Notes: generated by a model not told the origin, from the sequence alone. A stretch of 64,000 nucleotides of DNA from Rhizomys pruinosus (GCA_009823505.1 VZQC01000265.1:5148230-5212229); one strand, 5' to 3'; counted from the stretch's first letter, positions 1-11,112 are shown. Program-made: numbers and translations.

Positions 1-151
1 TTTTTTTTTGTCTTTTCGAGACAGGGTCTCCTTGTAGCCCCAGTTGTCCTGGAACTCACTCTGTAGACCAGGCTGGCCTTGAACTCACAAAGATCCACCT
101 GCCTCTGCCTCCCAAGTGCTAGGATTAAAGGTGTGAGCCACCACGCCCATC
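1..151 (-). mobile_element. B1 SINE
   Basis: Antisense B1: poly-T, cgagacagggtctcc, ending ccaccacgcccatc. Window edge cuts the tail. Confidence 0.9.
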
Positions 152-542
152 AAGATTTTGTTTCATTCCAGTTATCAAAAGGCCGGTTTCAATTTGGTGC
201 CACACTTTCAGTCTGTTTTTGTGTGGTGTAATCATAATTCTTGGTTGTATTATTTTCTCCTTTGTTTGCATTAATCTGTTGTGTTTTTCAACTTAGTCCT
301 AATAACAAGTGATATCCCCTACCTCCATCCTTTAGCTAGTATGTGTAGCAGGCTACTCCATCTAGGCTTGTGTCAGTTTACTTACTCTCTGATGTTTGCA
401 TGACAGTAGAACCACAGAGTGACTAATTTCTCAGAACATAACCCCATCTTTAAGTAACGTGACTATACATTAATTCTAAGGAATTTCAACATTTGTGCAG
501 TGCAAATTAGATAGACAAGAGAATGGCTGATAAGGCAGCATG
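152..542. other. no recognised feature
   Basis: AT-rich unique-looking sequence between a B1 and a MIR. Confidence 0.6.
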
Positions 543-770
543 TTACTTTGGTTAACCACATAGATGCTGGAGCCAAACTGCCTGTATTGTCGTTGTCATT
601 GTATAATTTATGCCTAGTCACCTTGAGCAAGTTAGTTTTAATCTCTTTACCTCATAAAATGAGGATAATCTCTTCCTCATAAGAATGTATAAAGAATTTA
701 AATATTATACATATAAAATGTTCAAAATAGTATTTTGTACATGGTGAGTAGGCAGTAAATAGTTACAGCT
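543..770 (+). mobile_element. MIR SINE
   Basis: MIR phrases: ..gctggagccaaactgcctg.., ..ccttgagcaagttag.., ..ctcataaaatgaggataat.., ..gtgagtaggcagtaaatag... Confidence 0.7.
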
Positions 771-771
771 A

Positions 772-873
772 ATTTTTTCCATGTCAGGGGCTCACTGTGT
801 AGCCCAGGTTGGCCTTCAACTCATGATTCTCTAGCCTCAGCCTCCCTAGTGCTAGGATTTAGGCACTTGCCAC
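772..873 (-). mobile_element. old B1-like SINE
   Basis: Diverged antisense 7SL-type monomer (..tagcccaggttggccttcaac..). Confidence 0.6.
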
Positions 874-1057
874 AAGTAGACACCTTTATTCCTTTCTGTG
901 TGTCATCTTTTCTAGTGTTTTGTATTGCTTGTCCATTTTTCCTGACATTAAATTAGTGTTTACTTTGATAAACTAGAATGGGGATTAGCAAACTTTCCCT
1001 ATAAGGGATCAGATAATAAATACTGTAGGCTTTTAGGGCTATGAGGTCTCATTTGGA

Positions 1058-1546
1058 AATGTACTTGACTCTGTGTCTGTAGCCTCTGCATCTGTGGTTT
1101 CAACCAACAATGGGTCAAAATATTTTAGAAAAATTTTTATCTGGGTGGGCGTGGTGGTGCTTGCCTTTGGTCCCAGCACTTGGGAGGCAGAGGTGGATCT
1201 CTGTGAGTTCAAAGCCAGCCTGGTCTACATAGAGCTCCAGGCCAGCTGGGACTAAAGGGAGACCCTGTGAAAAAACAAAACAAAACAAAAAAATGTATCT
1301 GTACTGGATATGTACAGACTTGTTTTTCTTCTTCTTATTCCCAAAATAATATAGCACAACCATGATTTAGAATAGAATTTGCTTTATATTAGGTATTGTA
1401 AAATCTAAAGATGATGTGAAGTATAATGTGTAGGTATCATGCAACTACCCTGCCTTGTAATATTAGGGACTTACAGATTTTGTTGTATGCAGAAAGTCCT
1501 GGAGCCAATCCCCTACAGATATCAAGATGCACAGGAACGACTGTAT
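1058..1546 (+). mobile_element. Tigger-type DNA transposon relic
   Basis: Diverged non-autonomous Tigger pattern: ..atctgtggtttcaaccaaca.., ..gtatctgtactggatatgta.., ending ..caggaacgactgtatcc. A B1 at 1141-1293 splits it. Confidence 0.65.
1141..1293 (+). mobile_element. B1 SINE
   Basis: Sense B1 with gtgggcgtggtggtgc and a (CAAAA) tail. Inserted in the Tigger relic. Confidence 0.85.
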
Positions 1547-1703
1547 CCACCCCTGCTGTTGTGGGGTGAAAGCAGCCATAAGCTGTCTGTATACAAATGA
1601 GTGTGGCTGAGTCCACATTATTTATGGACATAGAAACTCAAATTTTGTGCATTTTTTAGGTCATAAGGTACTGGGTTTTGTTGTTTGGTTATTGGTGTTT
1701 GTT

Positions 1704-1826
1704 GTTTTTTTTTTTTTTTTTTTTTTTGGAGAGTGTAGTCATGTATTCCATGCTGACCTGGAACTCATGATCCTGCCTCAGCTTCCAAAGTGCTAGGATT
1801 ACAGACTGCACCCCAACACCCAGCTT
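1704..1826 (-). mobile_element. old B1-like SINE
   Basis: Poly-T followed by diverged antisense 7SL-type sequence ending ccccaacacccagc. Confidence 0.6.
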
Positions 1827-1888
1827 GATTTAAAATTTTTAAATTAATTTAATATCCCCTTGCCTTATTTTATGTATTTATTTTATTT

Positions 1889-2219
1889 TTGGTGTCTTGG
1901 AGACAGGATTTCCAGACCAGCTGGTCTGGAACTTGATAGGGAGTCCAGGCTGGCCTTGATTTCACAGAGATCCACCTGCTTCTACCTCCAGAGTGCTGTG
2001 ATTAAAAGATGTGCACTACAAGTCCCAGCAATATATATATATATATTTTTTTTTTTTTATTTATTTTTTATTTTTTGTCTTTTTGAGACAGGGTCTCCCT
2101 GTAGCCCCAGCTGTCCTGGAACTCACTCTGTAAACCAGGCTGGCCTTGAACTCACAAAGATCCGCCTGTCTCTGCCTCCAAAATGCTAGGATTAAAGGTG
2201 TGCGCCACCATGCCCGGCT
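1889..2219 (-). mobile_element. two B1 SINEs in tandem
   Basis: An older antisense B1 (1889-2030), an (AT) run (2031-2046), then a younger antisense B1 (2047-2219) ending gcgccaccatgcccggc. Confidence 0.8.
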
Positions 2220-2682
2220 TACAATATCTCTTTTTTAAAAGCTGTTATACTCAGATTAATTTTCATGGTTAAAATTGTTTTTAGAAATTTGCCCTAAATC
2301 GCATTTTTTAGGAGACTGTTGTAATGCATTAGTGTCTGTGAACAGTCTCTTAGGCACCAGACTTGATGTAAACATGAATAATCAGGAATACAGAAAGTGG
2401 AGGTGGAGGTGGTTGGTTATGTTGATGGAAAGTAGGTGGAGTTGAATAATTAAATTATTTTCAAGATGCTGTTTCTACCAACAGACAGTATTTCAAGTAT
2501 TTAACGTACTCCTAAGCAAGTATCGTAGCACATTTCCAGCCATAGTAAAAACAGACTTGAAGTCACTGGGTTGGGCTTTATTAAAAGAATTGAGTTACTG
2601 TGAACAAAGAAACTATTGAAACAAGGCCCAACTTTTAACTTTTGGATATCAGATAGAAGTGATAAGAATATATATGTATTAG
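2220..2682. other. no recognised feature
   Basis: AT-rich; holds a short (GGAGGT) run at 2400. No exon-like signal noticed. Confidence 0.6.
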
Positions 2683-2695
2683 AAGTATTATCTCA

Positions 2696-2846
2696 CCGGG
2701 TGTGGTGGCGCACGCCTTTAATCCTAGCACTCGGGAGGCACAGGCAAGCAGATCTTTGTGACTTCAAGGCCAGCCTAGTCTACAGAGTGAGTTCCAGGAC
2801 AGCTGGGTCTGCAGGGAGACCCTGTCTTGAAAAGCCAAAAATAAAA
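2696..2846 (+). mobile_element. B1 SINE
   Basis: Sense B1 with a perfect target repeat aagtattatctca at 2683-2695 and 2847-2859; a recent insertion. Confidence 0.93.
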
Positions 2847-3029
2847 AAGTATTATCTCAATCCTTCATGGATCCCTATTCCCTTAAGTGGGATTCTAGTC
2901 ACTAAGGACTTTGTATCAGTTTCAAGTAATTGCACAAAGATTGAAAGTGGAAGAATATATGTGGCAACTTTGCCATTTTCTTGAGTTTTGTTTTTATTTT
3001 GTTCTTATTGTAGAAAAATGATATCTTTT

Positions 3030-3140
3030 GGGAGGCAGAGGCAGGCGGATCTTTGGGAGTTCAAGGTCAGCCTGGTCTACAGAGTGAATTCCAGGACAGC
3101 TGGGGCTACAGATGTAGACCAAAAAAAAAAAGAAAAATCT
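3030..3140 (+). mobile_element. 5'-truncated B1 SINE
   Basis: Begins at the gggaggcagaggcagg part of B1, with an A-tail. Target repeat agaaaaatgatatct (from 3012) and agaaaatgatatct (from 3141). Confidence 0.85.
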
Positions 3141-3155
3141 AGAAAATGATATCTT

Positions 3156-3434
3156 TTTAAAAAAATATTTTTATTTTTTTTAAGGCATGCACCACCACAC
3201 CCGGCATTTATTTATTTCTGTATGTGTATCAGTGTACTGTCTGCATGCAAGTCTGTGCACCCGTGTTGTGCAATGCTGCGGAGGTCAGAAGAGGGTGTCG
3301 GATTCCCCTGGAACTGGAGTTCTCCTGGAATTGGAGTTTCAGATGGTTCTTGGCCACCATGTGAGTGCTGGGGATCGAACCCAGGACCTCTGTAAGAGCG
3401 GTCAGCACTCCCAACCGCCAGGCCATCTCTCCAG
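3156..3434 (-). mobile_element. chimeric B2+B1(24 nt) SINE, copy 1
   Basis: Minus strand: a full B2 (3434-3206) followed directly by 24 nt of the B1 5' start (3205-3182) and an A-rich tail. The direct repeat agaaaatgatatctt at 3141-3155 and 3435-3449 encloses the whole composite. The B2 part has the 17-bp internal duplication. See the matching copy at 17734-17995. Confidence 0.85.
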
Positions 3435-3639
3435 AGAAAATGATATCTTATAAATACCTTGTTTAGCTAGTGTATAGGGAAGATAGTGTCAAGTTTAAGT
3501 CTGAGTACCAGTTTTGATGCCGAATTCTAATTCTAGTTCCAGTTATTGGTAAACTTTGATAAGATTCTTCTCTCACCAGCTGGCCGGCCTCCCTGCTCCC
3601 CACTTCCCTCCACTTCCTTCTTTTTTCTGTTTATTCGAT

Positions 3640-3830
3640 TTTTGAGGCAGGGTCTTTTTTAAAAAAAAATTATTTTATTTATTTTTTTGAGACAGGGTCT
3701 CCCTATAGCCCCAGCTGGCCTGGAACTCACTATGTAGACCAGACTGGCCTGGAATTCACAGAGATCCTCCTGTCTCTGCCTCCAAAGTTCTGGGATTAAA
3801 GGCATATGCCACCACACCCAGATTTGGTTT
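3640..3830 (-). mobile_element. B1 SINE
   Basis: Antisense B1 body 3685-3823 after an A/T-rich stretch. The fragment gaggcagggtctttttt at 3643 looks like a partial duplicate of its start. Confidence 0.75.
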
Positions 3831-3935
3831 TGTTTTTTTAAACATGGGTTCTGGGAGTCAAACTTAGGTCCTTGTGGCTTACAAAGCAAGTATTTTATCA
3901 ACTGACATATCCCAGTTTCTGAGCTGGCAATTCTT

Positions 3936-4357
3936 TTATTTTTTTTTTAATTTTATTTATTTTTTAGGTGTATGAATGTACTGTCTGCATATAGGTCTGT
4001 GCACCGTTGTGTCGTGCAATGCCGCAGAGGTCAGAAGAGCGTGTCGGATTCCCTGGAATTGGAGTTATAGACGATTCTCAGCTGCCATGTGGGTGCTGGG
4101 GATCGAACCCAGGTCCTCTGCAAGAGCAGTCGGCACTCTTAACCGCTAGGCCATCTCTCCAGCCCCAAATAAATCTTTTTTAAAATCCATTATTTTTTAT
4201 TTTTTATTTTTTGGTCTTTTTGAGACAGGGTCTCCCTGTAGCCCCAGCTGTCCTGGAATTCGCTCTGTAGACCAGGCTGGCCTTGAACTCACAAAGATCC
4301 GCCTGCCTCTGCCTCCCAAGTGCTAGGACTAAAGGCGTGCGCCACTACGCCCCGCAA
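3936..4357 (-). mobile_element. B2 and B1 inside one target duplication
   Basis: B2 antisense (about 3950-4166), an A/T-rich linker, then B1 antisense (about 4213-4354). A single direct repeat gagctggcaattctt lies outside both (3921-3935, 4358-4372). Confidence 0.8.
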
Positions 4358-4372
4358 GAGCTGGCAATTCTT

Positions 4373-5218
4373 ATGAAGTGAAATTAGTCGTTCTTAGACA
4401 AACATGTACTGTGTTATAACTCACGTATCCATGAATAGAACCAAGTTGGTTTCTTAGAGGCTGAGAGTGAAAAGCTAGTTACCAGAGACTGAGAGAAGTA
4501 ATGGATAAGGAAGAGTGGAGTAAGGCTGATTAATGGATATAAACTTGTTAAATAGGAGCAAGAACTTCTGGTAAACCATTGCACAAAAGAGCTACTAAAG
4601 GTACTAATAATGTACTATATATATTTGAAAGTTGAATAAAGGAAGTTGAATGTTGTCTCCACAGAGATAATACATAGTTGAGGAAATAATAGTACACATC
4701 AAAACATCACATGGTACCCCATAAATATGGATAATTAAACAATTTTATTTTATGTGTATGAGTATTTTGCCTGTATTTATGTAAGTGTACCTATGTGTGC
4801 AGTTACGAGTACTTTTTTACATATCAGTTAGAAACATGATAGGAATATTAGTACCCTACCTTATGGTCATGAAAATAAAAATAGTCTATATAAAAGTCCT
4901 TAAAACAGTATTAAGTCCCTTTATTTTGCTATTAGTGGTCAAAATTTTACTACTGATTGTCATTTCATAGTTGAAGTATTGACTAGTTCTCATAAAAATT
5001 TTAGTAAGTAGTTTAATAATTAAAAATACTTTATACTTACTCTTTTTTGCCTGGAATGATCTAAAGATTCAAACGAGTGAGTATTGCCTTAGATCCCTAA
5101 GAGCTGGGGAACAGGTCTGGATGCTTTTATACACTTGATTCTTTATGCCATTCAGAATATGAAACTGGTTTACTGGATTTCATTCCTCTATTATAAATGC
5201 TTTAAAAAGAATCCCTGG
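4373..5218. other. no recognised feature
   Basis: AT-rich sequence; the open frame at 4785-4970 has no family features and is probably chance. Confidence 0.6.
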
Positions 5219-5430
5219 GGGCTGGAGAGATGGCTCAGCGGTTAAGAGCACCGGCTGCTCTTGCAGAGGACCCAGGTTCAATTCCCAGCACCCACATGGC
5301 GGCTAACAACTATCTTTAACTCCAGTTCCAGGGGAATCTGATGCCCTCTTCTGAGCTCCGTTGCATTGCACGACACGGGTGCACCAACCTACATGCAAAC
5401 AGTATACTCATACAGATTAAAAGAAAATTT
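5219..5430 (+). mobile_element. B2 SINE
   Basis: Sense B2 of the older GGCTCAG type. The target repeat aaaaagaatc lies on both sides. Confidence 0.88.
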
Positions 5431-6022
5431 TTTTTAATTAAAAAGAATCACTATACTATTTATTGAGCCATTGGGACTGTTGGGAAAAAGAGTTGTTTTG
5501 ACTATGAAGACCCCAGAGGATTCTTGTTTGTATTTATTTTAATTATAAAAATTTCATCTTGTTTATCTGAGTACTCCTGTGTCTCATTTGATCCTCATAG
5601 TATCACTCCTCTCAAAGCTGAGAAAGCTCTGAAGCTGGTCAGCAGCTTCTCCACAGTAGCTGCTTAGTTCTGCTATCTCTTAGGTGACTTTTCATTCTAC
5701 TGTGTCAGAGAGCTCTTGGTAGAATCACTTCCTGCTGTTTGTCTATTTATCATTTCCTAAACTCACATTGTTGAAATTGTTGGCTTTTTCACATTTGCCA
5801 GAAGTATATGCTTTTTGTTAACAGATTTTAACCTTTTAGAGCAGTTTTTAGGTTCACAGCAAAACTTAGCAGACAGTACAGAGATTTCCAGTAGAATCAT
5901 TTTGCTACAGTACATACTGGCATCACTATGACTTTGGTCCACAGTTGGCCCTGAGAGTCACTCTCTTGCTATACTCCATGGATTTGAACAAAAGTATAAG
6001 TGACAGGTATCTACATTATAGT
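5431..6022. other. no recognised feature
   Basis: Perhaps a very weak MIR-like trace near 5580 (catttgatcctcatag); nothing else. Confidence 0.5.
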
Positions 6023-6224
6023 GTTATTTTATGTGTATGAATGAATGTATTGCCTGCATGTGTAAGTGCACCATGTCCTGCAATGGCCGAAGAGGTCAGA
6101 AGGGTATCCCCTACAGCTGGAGTTATAGATGGTTGTTAGCCACCATGTGGGAGCTGGGCCCCAAACCCAGGTCCTCTGCAAGAGTAGCCCATGCTCTTAA
6201 CTGCCGAGCCATCTCTCCAGCCCT
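6023..6224 (-). mobile_element. B2 SINE
   Basis: Antisense B2; acattatagt repeats flank it. Confidence 0.85.
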
Positions 6225-6458
6225 GACACATTATAGTATTATGTTGAATAATCTCACTATCCTAAAATGCTTTGTATTCCTCTCCTTTTAGTTTTGTTTG
6301 TTTTGACCACATATCAGGTAAGAAAAATAATAAGTTCTTCTACATTATATTACTGCAGTTTTAATCTGGTCACTTTAGGATTTAGAAAATTTTGATTCAG
6401 ATTACAGATTCTTAAATTTTATGTGGTGCTTAACAGTTAATTAGTCAGTTCTATCTAA

Positions 6459-6705
6459 ATAAATTTTTTTAAAAATATTTATTTCTGCATGTGTATGAAT
6501 GTACTGTCTGCATGCAAGTGTGTGCACCCGTGTCGTGCAATGCCGCGGAGGTCAGAAGAGGGTGTCGAATTCCCCTGGAACTGGAGTTTTCCTGGAATTG
6601 GAGTTTCAGACGGTTCTCGGCTGCCATGTGGGTGCTGGGGATCAAACCCGGGTCCTCTGTAAGAGCAGTCGGCACTCTTAACCGCTAGGCCATCTCTCCA
6701 GCCCC
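6459..6705 (-). mobile_element. B2 SINE, young subfamily
   Basis: Antisense B2 with the 17-bp internal duplication and ctaggccatctc. Flanked by ctatctaaataaatttt on both sides. Confidence 0.92.
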
Positions 6706-6729
6706 TATCTAAATAAATTTTAAATAATA

Positions 6730-6730
<1 letters not shown>

Positions 6731-6760
<30 letters not shown>

Positions 6761-6762
6761 TT
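6731..6762. repeat. (TG)n microsatellite
   Basis: About 15 TG units at the edge of a B4-type SINE. Confidence 0.95.
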
Positions 6763-6995
6763 ACACGTGTGTGCATGTGGAGGCCAGAGACAGCCTTACG
6801 TGTCAGTTCAAAGGTCCCTTCCAGGGTCTTGTTGCTCTGGAGCTTTCCCGGGATCCTCTTGTCCCCTCCCACCCTGCTGCACTGGGGTTGTGTGAGCTCA
6901 CCACAGCACCCTGCTCACTGCCTGTTCCAGGGATCCAGGCTCAGGTTCTCACACTTTTGAGGCAAAAACTTTACTGACTGAGCTAGCTTTGGGTT
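6763..6995 (-). mobile_element. old composite SINE, B4 type
   Basis: Antisense pattern ..gtggaggccagagacagc.. to ..actgactgagctagct.., typical of ID/B1-type composite rodent SINEs. Confidence 0.5.
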
Positions 6996-7227
6996 TTAGA
7001 AGAATCTTTTTGAAAAAATAAATATTTCTAAATATGATCAAAATGTATGATATTCACAAAAATGAAAATATTTCTGTTTTCTTTCAGAATTTCATACATT
7101 TGATCACATTCACCCAACCCAACTTTATCTCCCTCCTCTCTTTTCTGTTATTTTGAGAAAAGGTTTCACTAGGATCACAAGTGTGTGCCACACTATACCC
7201 TGCTGAGCTGCCTAGCTTGATAAAAAG

Positions 7228-7397
7228 GTTGACTTTGAGCTGGGCATGGTGACACACGCCTTTAATCCTAGCACTTGAGAGGCAGAGGCAGGCGGATCTT
7301 TGTGAGTTCAAGGCCAGCCTGGTCTACAGAGTGAGTTCCAGGACAGCTGGGACTACAGGGAGACCCTGTCTCTAAAAGACCAAAAAAAAAAAAAAAG
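7228..7397 (+). mobile_element. B1 SINE
   Basis: Sense B1, target repeat aggttgactttga on both sides. Confidence 0.92.
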
Positions 7398-7439
7398 GTT
7401 GACTTTGAACTTTTAGAAATTATTTTTTAATATTTTATC

Positions 7440-7653
7440 CATTTTCATTTTATTTTATGTGTATGAGTGTATTGCCTGCATGTATGTAGGTACACTCTTT
7501 TGTGCAATGCCCATGGAGGTCAGAAGAGACATTGGAGCTCCTGGAACTGGAGTTATAGACACTGATTAGCTGCCATGTGGGTAGTGGTAATCGAACCCAG
7601 GTCCTCTGTAAGAACAACCAGTGCTCCTAACCATTGAGCCATCTCTCCAGCCC
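7440..7653 (-). mobile_element. B2 SINE
   Basis: Antisense B2 of the older type. Flanked by ttagaaat motifs (7412 and 7654). Confidence 0.85.
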
Positions 7654-7671
7654 TTAGAAATCTTTATTATT

Positions 7672-7824
7672 TTCTTTCTTTTGGTCTTTTTGAGACAGGG
7701 TCTCCCTGTATCCCCAGCTAGCCTGGAACTTGATACGTAGACCAGGTTGGCCTTGAACTCACAGAGATCCATCTGCTTCTGCCTCCCAAGCACTGTGATT
7801 AAAGGTGTATACCACCACCCCAGA
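7672..7824 (-). mobile_element. B1 SINE
   Basis: Antisense B1 between ttagaaat (7654) and ctagaaat (7825). Confidence 0.85.
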
Positions 7825-7835
7825 CTAGAAATATT

Positions 7836-7983
7836 TTTTTTGTCTTTTTGAGACAGGGTCTCCCTTTAGTCCCAGCTGGCCTGGAACTCGCTATGTAGAC
7901 CAGGCTGGCTTTGAACTCACAGAGATCCACTTGCCTCTGCCTCCTGAGTGCTGGGATTAAAGGTGTGCACCACCATGGCCGGC
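7836..7983 (-). mobile_element. B1 SINE
   Basis: Antisense B1 between ctagaaatattttt (7825) and ctagaaatcattttt (7984). Confidence 0.88.
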
Positions 7984-7998
7984 CTAGAAATCATTTTT

Positions 7999-8374
7999 AA
8001 AAGTAACATGCATTGCATTGCACAGCACCTGCCAAGAGATACATAGGTATTTTAATTGAGGACCTTCTTTGTAAGAAGTTCAGTTCAGTACTTTGAGGAC
8101 TTGGTCTTAAAGCCTTTGTGAAGGATGGTAATACAAAATAGTCTTTATCTGGCTTCCAAAAAAGTTGACACAGACAGAAACAGTGGAGGAGAGGTCAGCA
8201 GACAGGTCCAGGGCCTGCTCTGAGTGATCCTCAATCTAAGACTGACTTAGGATTCATAAATGCTGTGTGTTTTTAATAACCAACAAAGAATAATATGCAA
8301 CAGACTGTTTGTGGGTCCCAGAGCAAATGTTTGCTATCTGCCCTTTACAGAAAGTTTGGTATGAACATGCCTCT
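7999..8374. other. no recognised feature
   Basis: Unique-looking sequence before the ancient L1 end. Confidence 0.5.
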
Positions 8375-9118
8375 CATACAAGGCATTGGGGAAATGCAGA
8401 TCAAAACCACAGTGATACCACTTCATACTCACTGTGATGGCTGTTGTGTGAGAAAAGACAAAAACTAGAAGCAGTGTTGTCAAGGATGTGGAAAGACTGC
8501 AGCTCCCCTGCATTGCTACTGAGAATGTAAAATGCTACCACTGCCTTAGTAAGGAGTTTGAAAGTTCCTTAGAAAGGTAAACAATCATTGTGTGACCTGT
8601 TTGTCCCTAGGTATTTGCCTAAGAGAATTAGAAATATTTTCATATAAAATTTGTACACAAGTGTTATAGCAATAAAGAAAACATAGATAGTATCTAGATG
8701 TTCATCAACTGATGAATGGATAAACAAAATGTGGTATTAGCTATTTGTGGACTATTACTTAGCCCTGACAAGAAAGTACTAACATAGTACACTTGAAAAC
8801 ATTGTGCTAATAAAGAAAACAGACATAAAAAGGCCATACAAATTGTATGATTCCATGAAATGATCAGGAAAGGCAAGTCTATGGACACACGGACTACTTT
8901 AGTGCCTGCAAAAGCAATTAGGAAGGGTGGTTGGATGTATCAGTAAATACCAGTTTCTCTCTAAGGTTATTTGTGAAGATGTTCTGCTATTAAGCAGTGA
9001 TGGTTGTACAACCTTGTGATACATTTAAATCACTGAATTGTATACTTTAAAATGGTGACATTTTATGCCATATGAATTAGATGATTACCAGATACTGTAT
9101 AATAAAAAAAAAAAAAAA
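8375..9118 (+). mobile_element. ancient L1M 3' end (sense)
   Basis: Sense ORF2 end and 3' UTR of an old L1: ..gcagatcaaaaccacagtga.., ..catcaactgatgaatggata.., ..gaattgtatactttaaaatg.., ending in an A-run at 9103-9118. Heavily mutated, no coding capacity. Confidence 0.8.
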
Positions 9119-9458
9119 GTAATGAGAAGTCAGGTAAAGAAAGGAAGACTGAGCAGGTATGAAGTGATGGATGCAGTCCAAGTGAGGCATTGAAAGAAGC
9201 ATGGAGGATCCAGATAGAGAAGTGACATGGCTATGGGGTCACAAGTCCTGGCAGTGATCAAGGTGCTGGTGCCCTCCAGGAGATATGTGGCAAGATATTT
9301 GGAAGGCACACAGCTGGTTTCTTACATGGGCTTCTAACCCTTGCATATTGCCTGACATAGCCTGCTGAGTCTTATGCTTTGCACTATTATTTTCATGGCA
9401 TGAATTCCCTAGCCTGAGCCAAGGGCTGTTTGCCATGGTACTTGTAACAGTTTACATC

Positions 9459-9702
9459 AGATTGAACATTCCTAATCCTATCTGAAATCTGAAGTATTCT
9501 GAAGTTGGAGACTTTTTGAATGCTGATGTTATGTCACAGGCACACTAAAAATACTGTATAAAATTACCTCCCATCTTTGTGCATATGAAGCAGCATTTGA
9601 ATTTTATGTTTGGCTTGCCCCCGAGATTTTTCATTATGTCTGTATAAATATTCTAATATCAGAAAGAGCTGAAATCCATCTTGACCCAAGCATTTGAATA
9701 AG
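9459..9702 (+). mobile_element. ancient DNA transposon relic
   Basis: Begins ttgaacattcctaatcc and ends ..cccaagcatttgaataag, matching a diverged mammalian non-autonomous element whose consensus runs from 'catccctaatcc' to 'gcatttcggataagg'. Family name not certain. Confidence 0.55.
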
Positions 9703-9847
9703 TTTGTTATTATTTCAGACAAATATTCTTAATTTCTTATACTTGCTACTTTATGAAGTTCTTTGATGAGTATTACTATCGTTAATCCTCTATTTCTGTG
9801 AGCTAGGTGGCATTCTCATTTTCAGTATTAAAGGGGGCATATCCTGG

Positions 9848-9925
9848 AGTGGTTTGGAGCCAGAGCAGGAATAGTGGAGTTAGCCTAGTTCAAATCCTAG
9901 TTCTCTCATTTACTGTCTCTGAGTT
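9848..9925 (+). mobile_element. MIR-like fragment
   Basis: Diverged core ..ttcaaatcctagttctctca.., the MIR pattern for 'ttcgaatcccggctctgcca'. Confidence 0.4.
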
Positions 9926-10215
9926 TTATGAATTAATCTTTTATGCTTTGTTTTGTGTGAAGTGGTGCTCATGGTACAAAGTTGTACTAAATAATTTAAC
10001 CAAAAGTAAAATTATTAGAATCACACTTGTACATAAGTCCTCAAAAAGTGACCTATTGTTTTTCGATCATGACAAATAAGGTTAAGGAGTTCAGACAGTC
10101 TTCCAGCTGGTGTTTGAAACCAGCACTTGATTACAGGTGTTGTGAATCCAGCTCCTCTTTGCTAGTTTATGTATTTAACTATATACTCATATATTGAACA
10201 TATATTTATTAAACT

Positions 10216-10340
10216 AGCTGGCATGGAGGTGCACACCTTTAATCCCAGAACTAAAGAGGCAGAAGCAGGTGGATCTCTGTAAGTTCATGGCCAGCTGGGG
10301 CTACGGGGAGACCCTGTCTCTAAATAACCAAAAAAAAATT
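10216..10340 (+). mobile_element. B1 SINE with internal deletion
   Basis: Sense B1 lacking about 25 nt of its centre. Flanked by tttattaaacta. Confidence 0.8.
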
Positions 10341-10639
10341 TTTTTTATTAAACTAAATATAAGCTTAAGTGGAGACTAGATGTTAGTCCAGATATTCAAG
10401 CCAAAAAAGACTTTCTATGGTCCTTCAATTTAGCCACTAGTACCTAGTTCTTAGCAGTAGAAAACAAGAATATGGACTACATAGAAAAGAGTCTCAAAGG
10501 AAAATAGATTTACTGTGACCTTTCAAAAAATAAATTTGAGTGTGATAAACTACTAAAAGCAGAACACATGGGTGTAGGCCTTTTGAAGAGTGGAAGCTAT
10601 GGCTGTCCTTAACTGAACAGACTGATGGTATGCAAAAGT

Positions 10640-10930
10640 AAAAAGCATGCAGCTGATAAGGATTTGAAAAAAATGTCTTAGCCTTATTAGTAAATCAGAG
10701 AAACTTAAAGTCAGATAATGAATTTTCGAAGATAGAATTAGCATAAAAGCAGCTCTGTGCTGTTGGGGAATGGTGAAATGGTGCCTACATATTCCCAGTG
10801 GGAATGTAAATTGGTAAAACCATTAATCTGCCTGGAAAACATTTAAAATATTCCTAAACTTTGATTTAATAATCAGTGTTCATCTGTGAATGTAACCCAA
10901 AGGAATAAAACTGCATTAAAAAATGTATGA
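10640..10930 (+). mobile_element. degenerate L1 fragment (sense)
   Basis: Diverged phrases of L1 ORF2 such as ..ttagtaaatcagagaaac.. and ..agtgggaatgtaaattggt... Low identity. Confidence 0.5.
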
Positions 10931-10934
10931 ACAC

Positions 10935-11100
10935 AGCCTTCCAGTGGCTGAGGCAGGAGGATCACAACTTCAAAGCCAGTCTGGACAACAAAGTAAAACC
11001 CTGGTAGGTCAGGGGCATGATTAAATTTCAGTATAGTAGAAAAATTGGGAACATTTGAACATACCCAGCAAGTAGGGTGTTTTAAGACCCTGTCTTTAAA
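10935..11100 (+). mobile_element. degenerate B1-like SINE
   Basis: ..gtggctgaggcaggaggatc.. then, after an unrelated 80 bp, ..aagaccctgtctttaaaa.. Confidence 0.4.
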
Positions 11101-11112
11101 AAAGAGTAGTAA

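Noticed and set aside
3187..3453. Open frames over B2 copies (many, e.g. also 16495-16748, 36450-36647, 43495-43689)
   Set aside because: They read through antisense B2 sequence and recur at every young B2 copy; repeat-derived, no coding evidence.
6731..6762. (TG)n as a regulatory Z-DNA element
   Set aside because: Ordinary microsatellite beside an old SINE; no further support.
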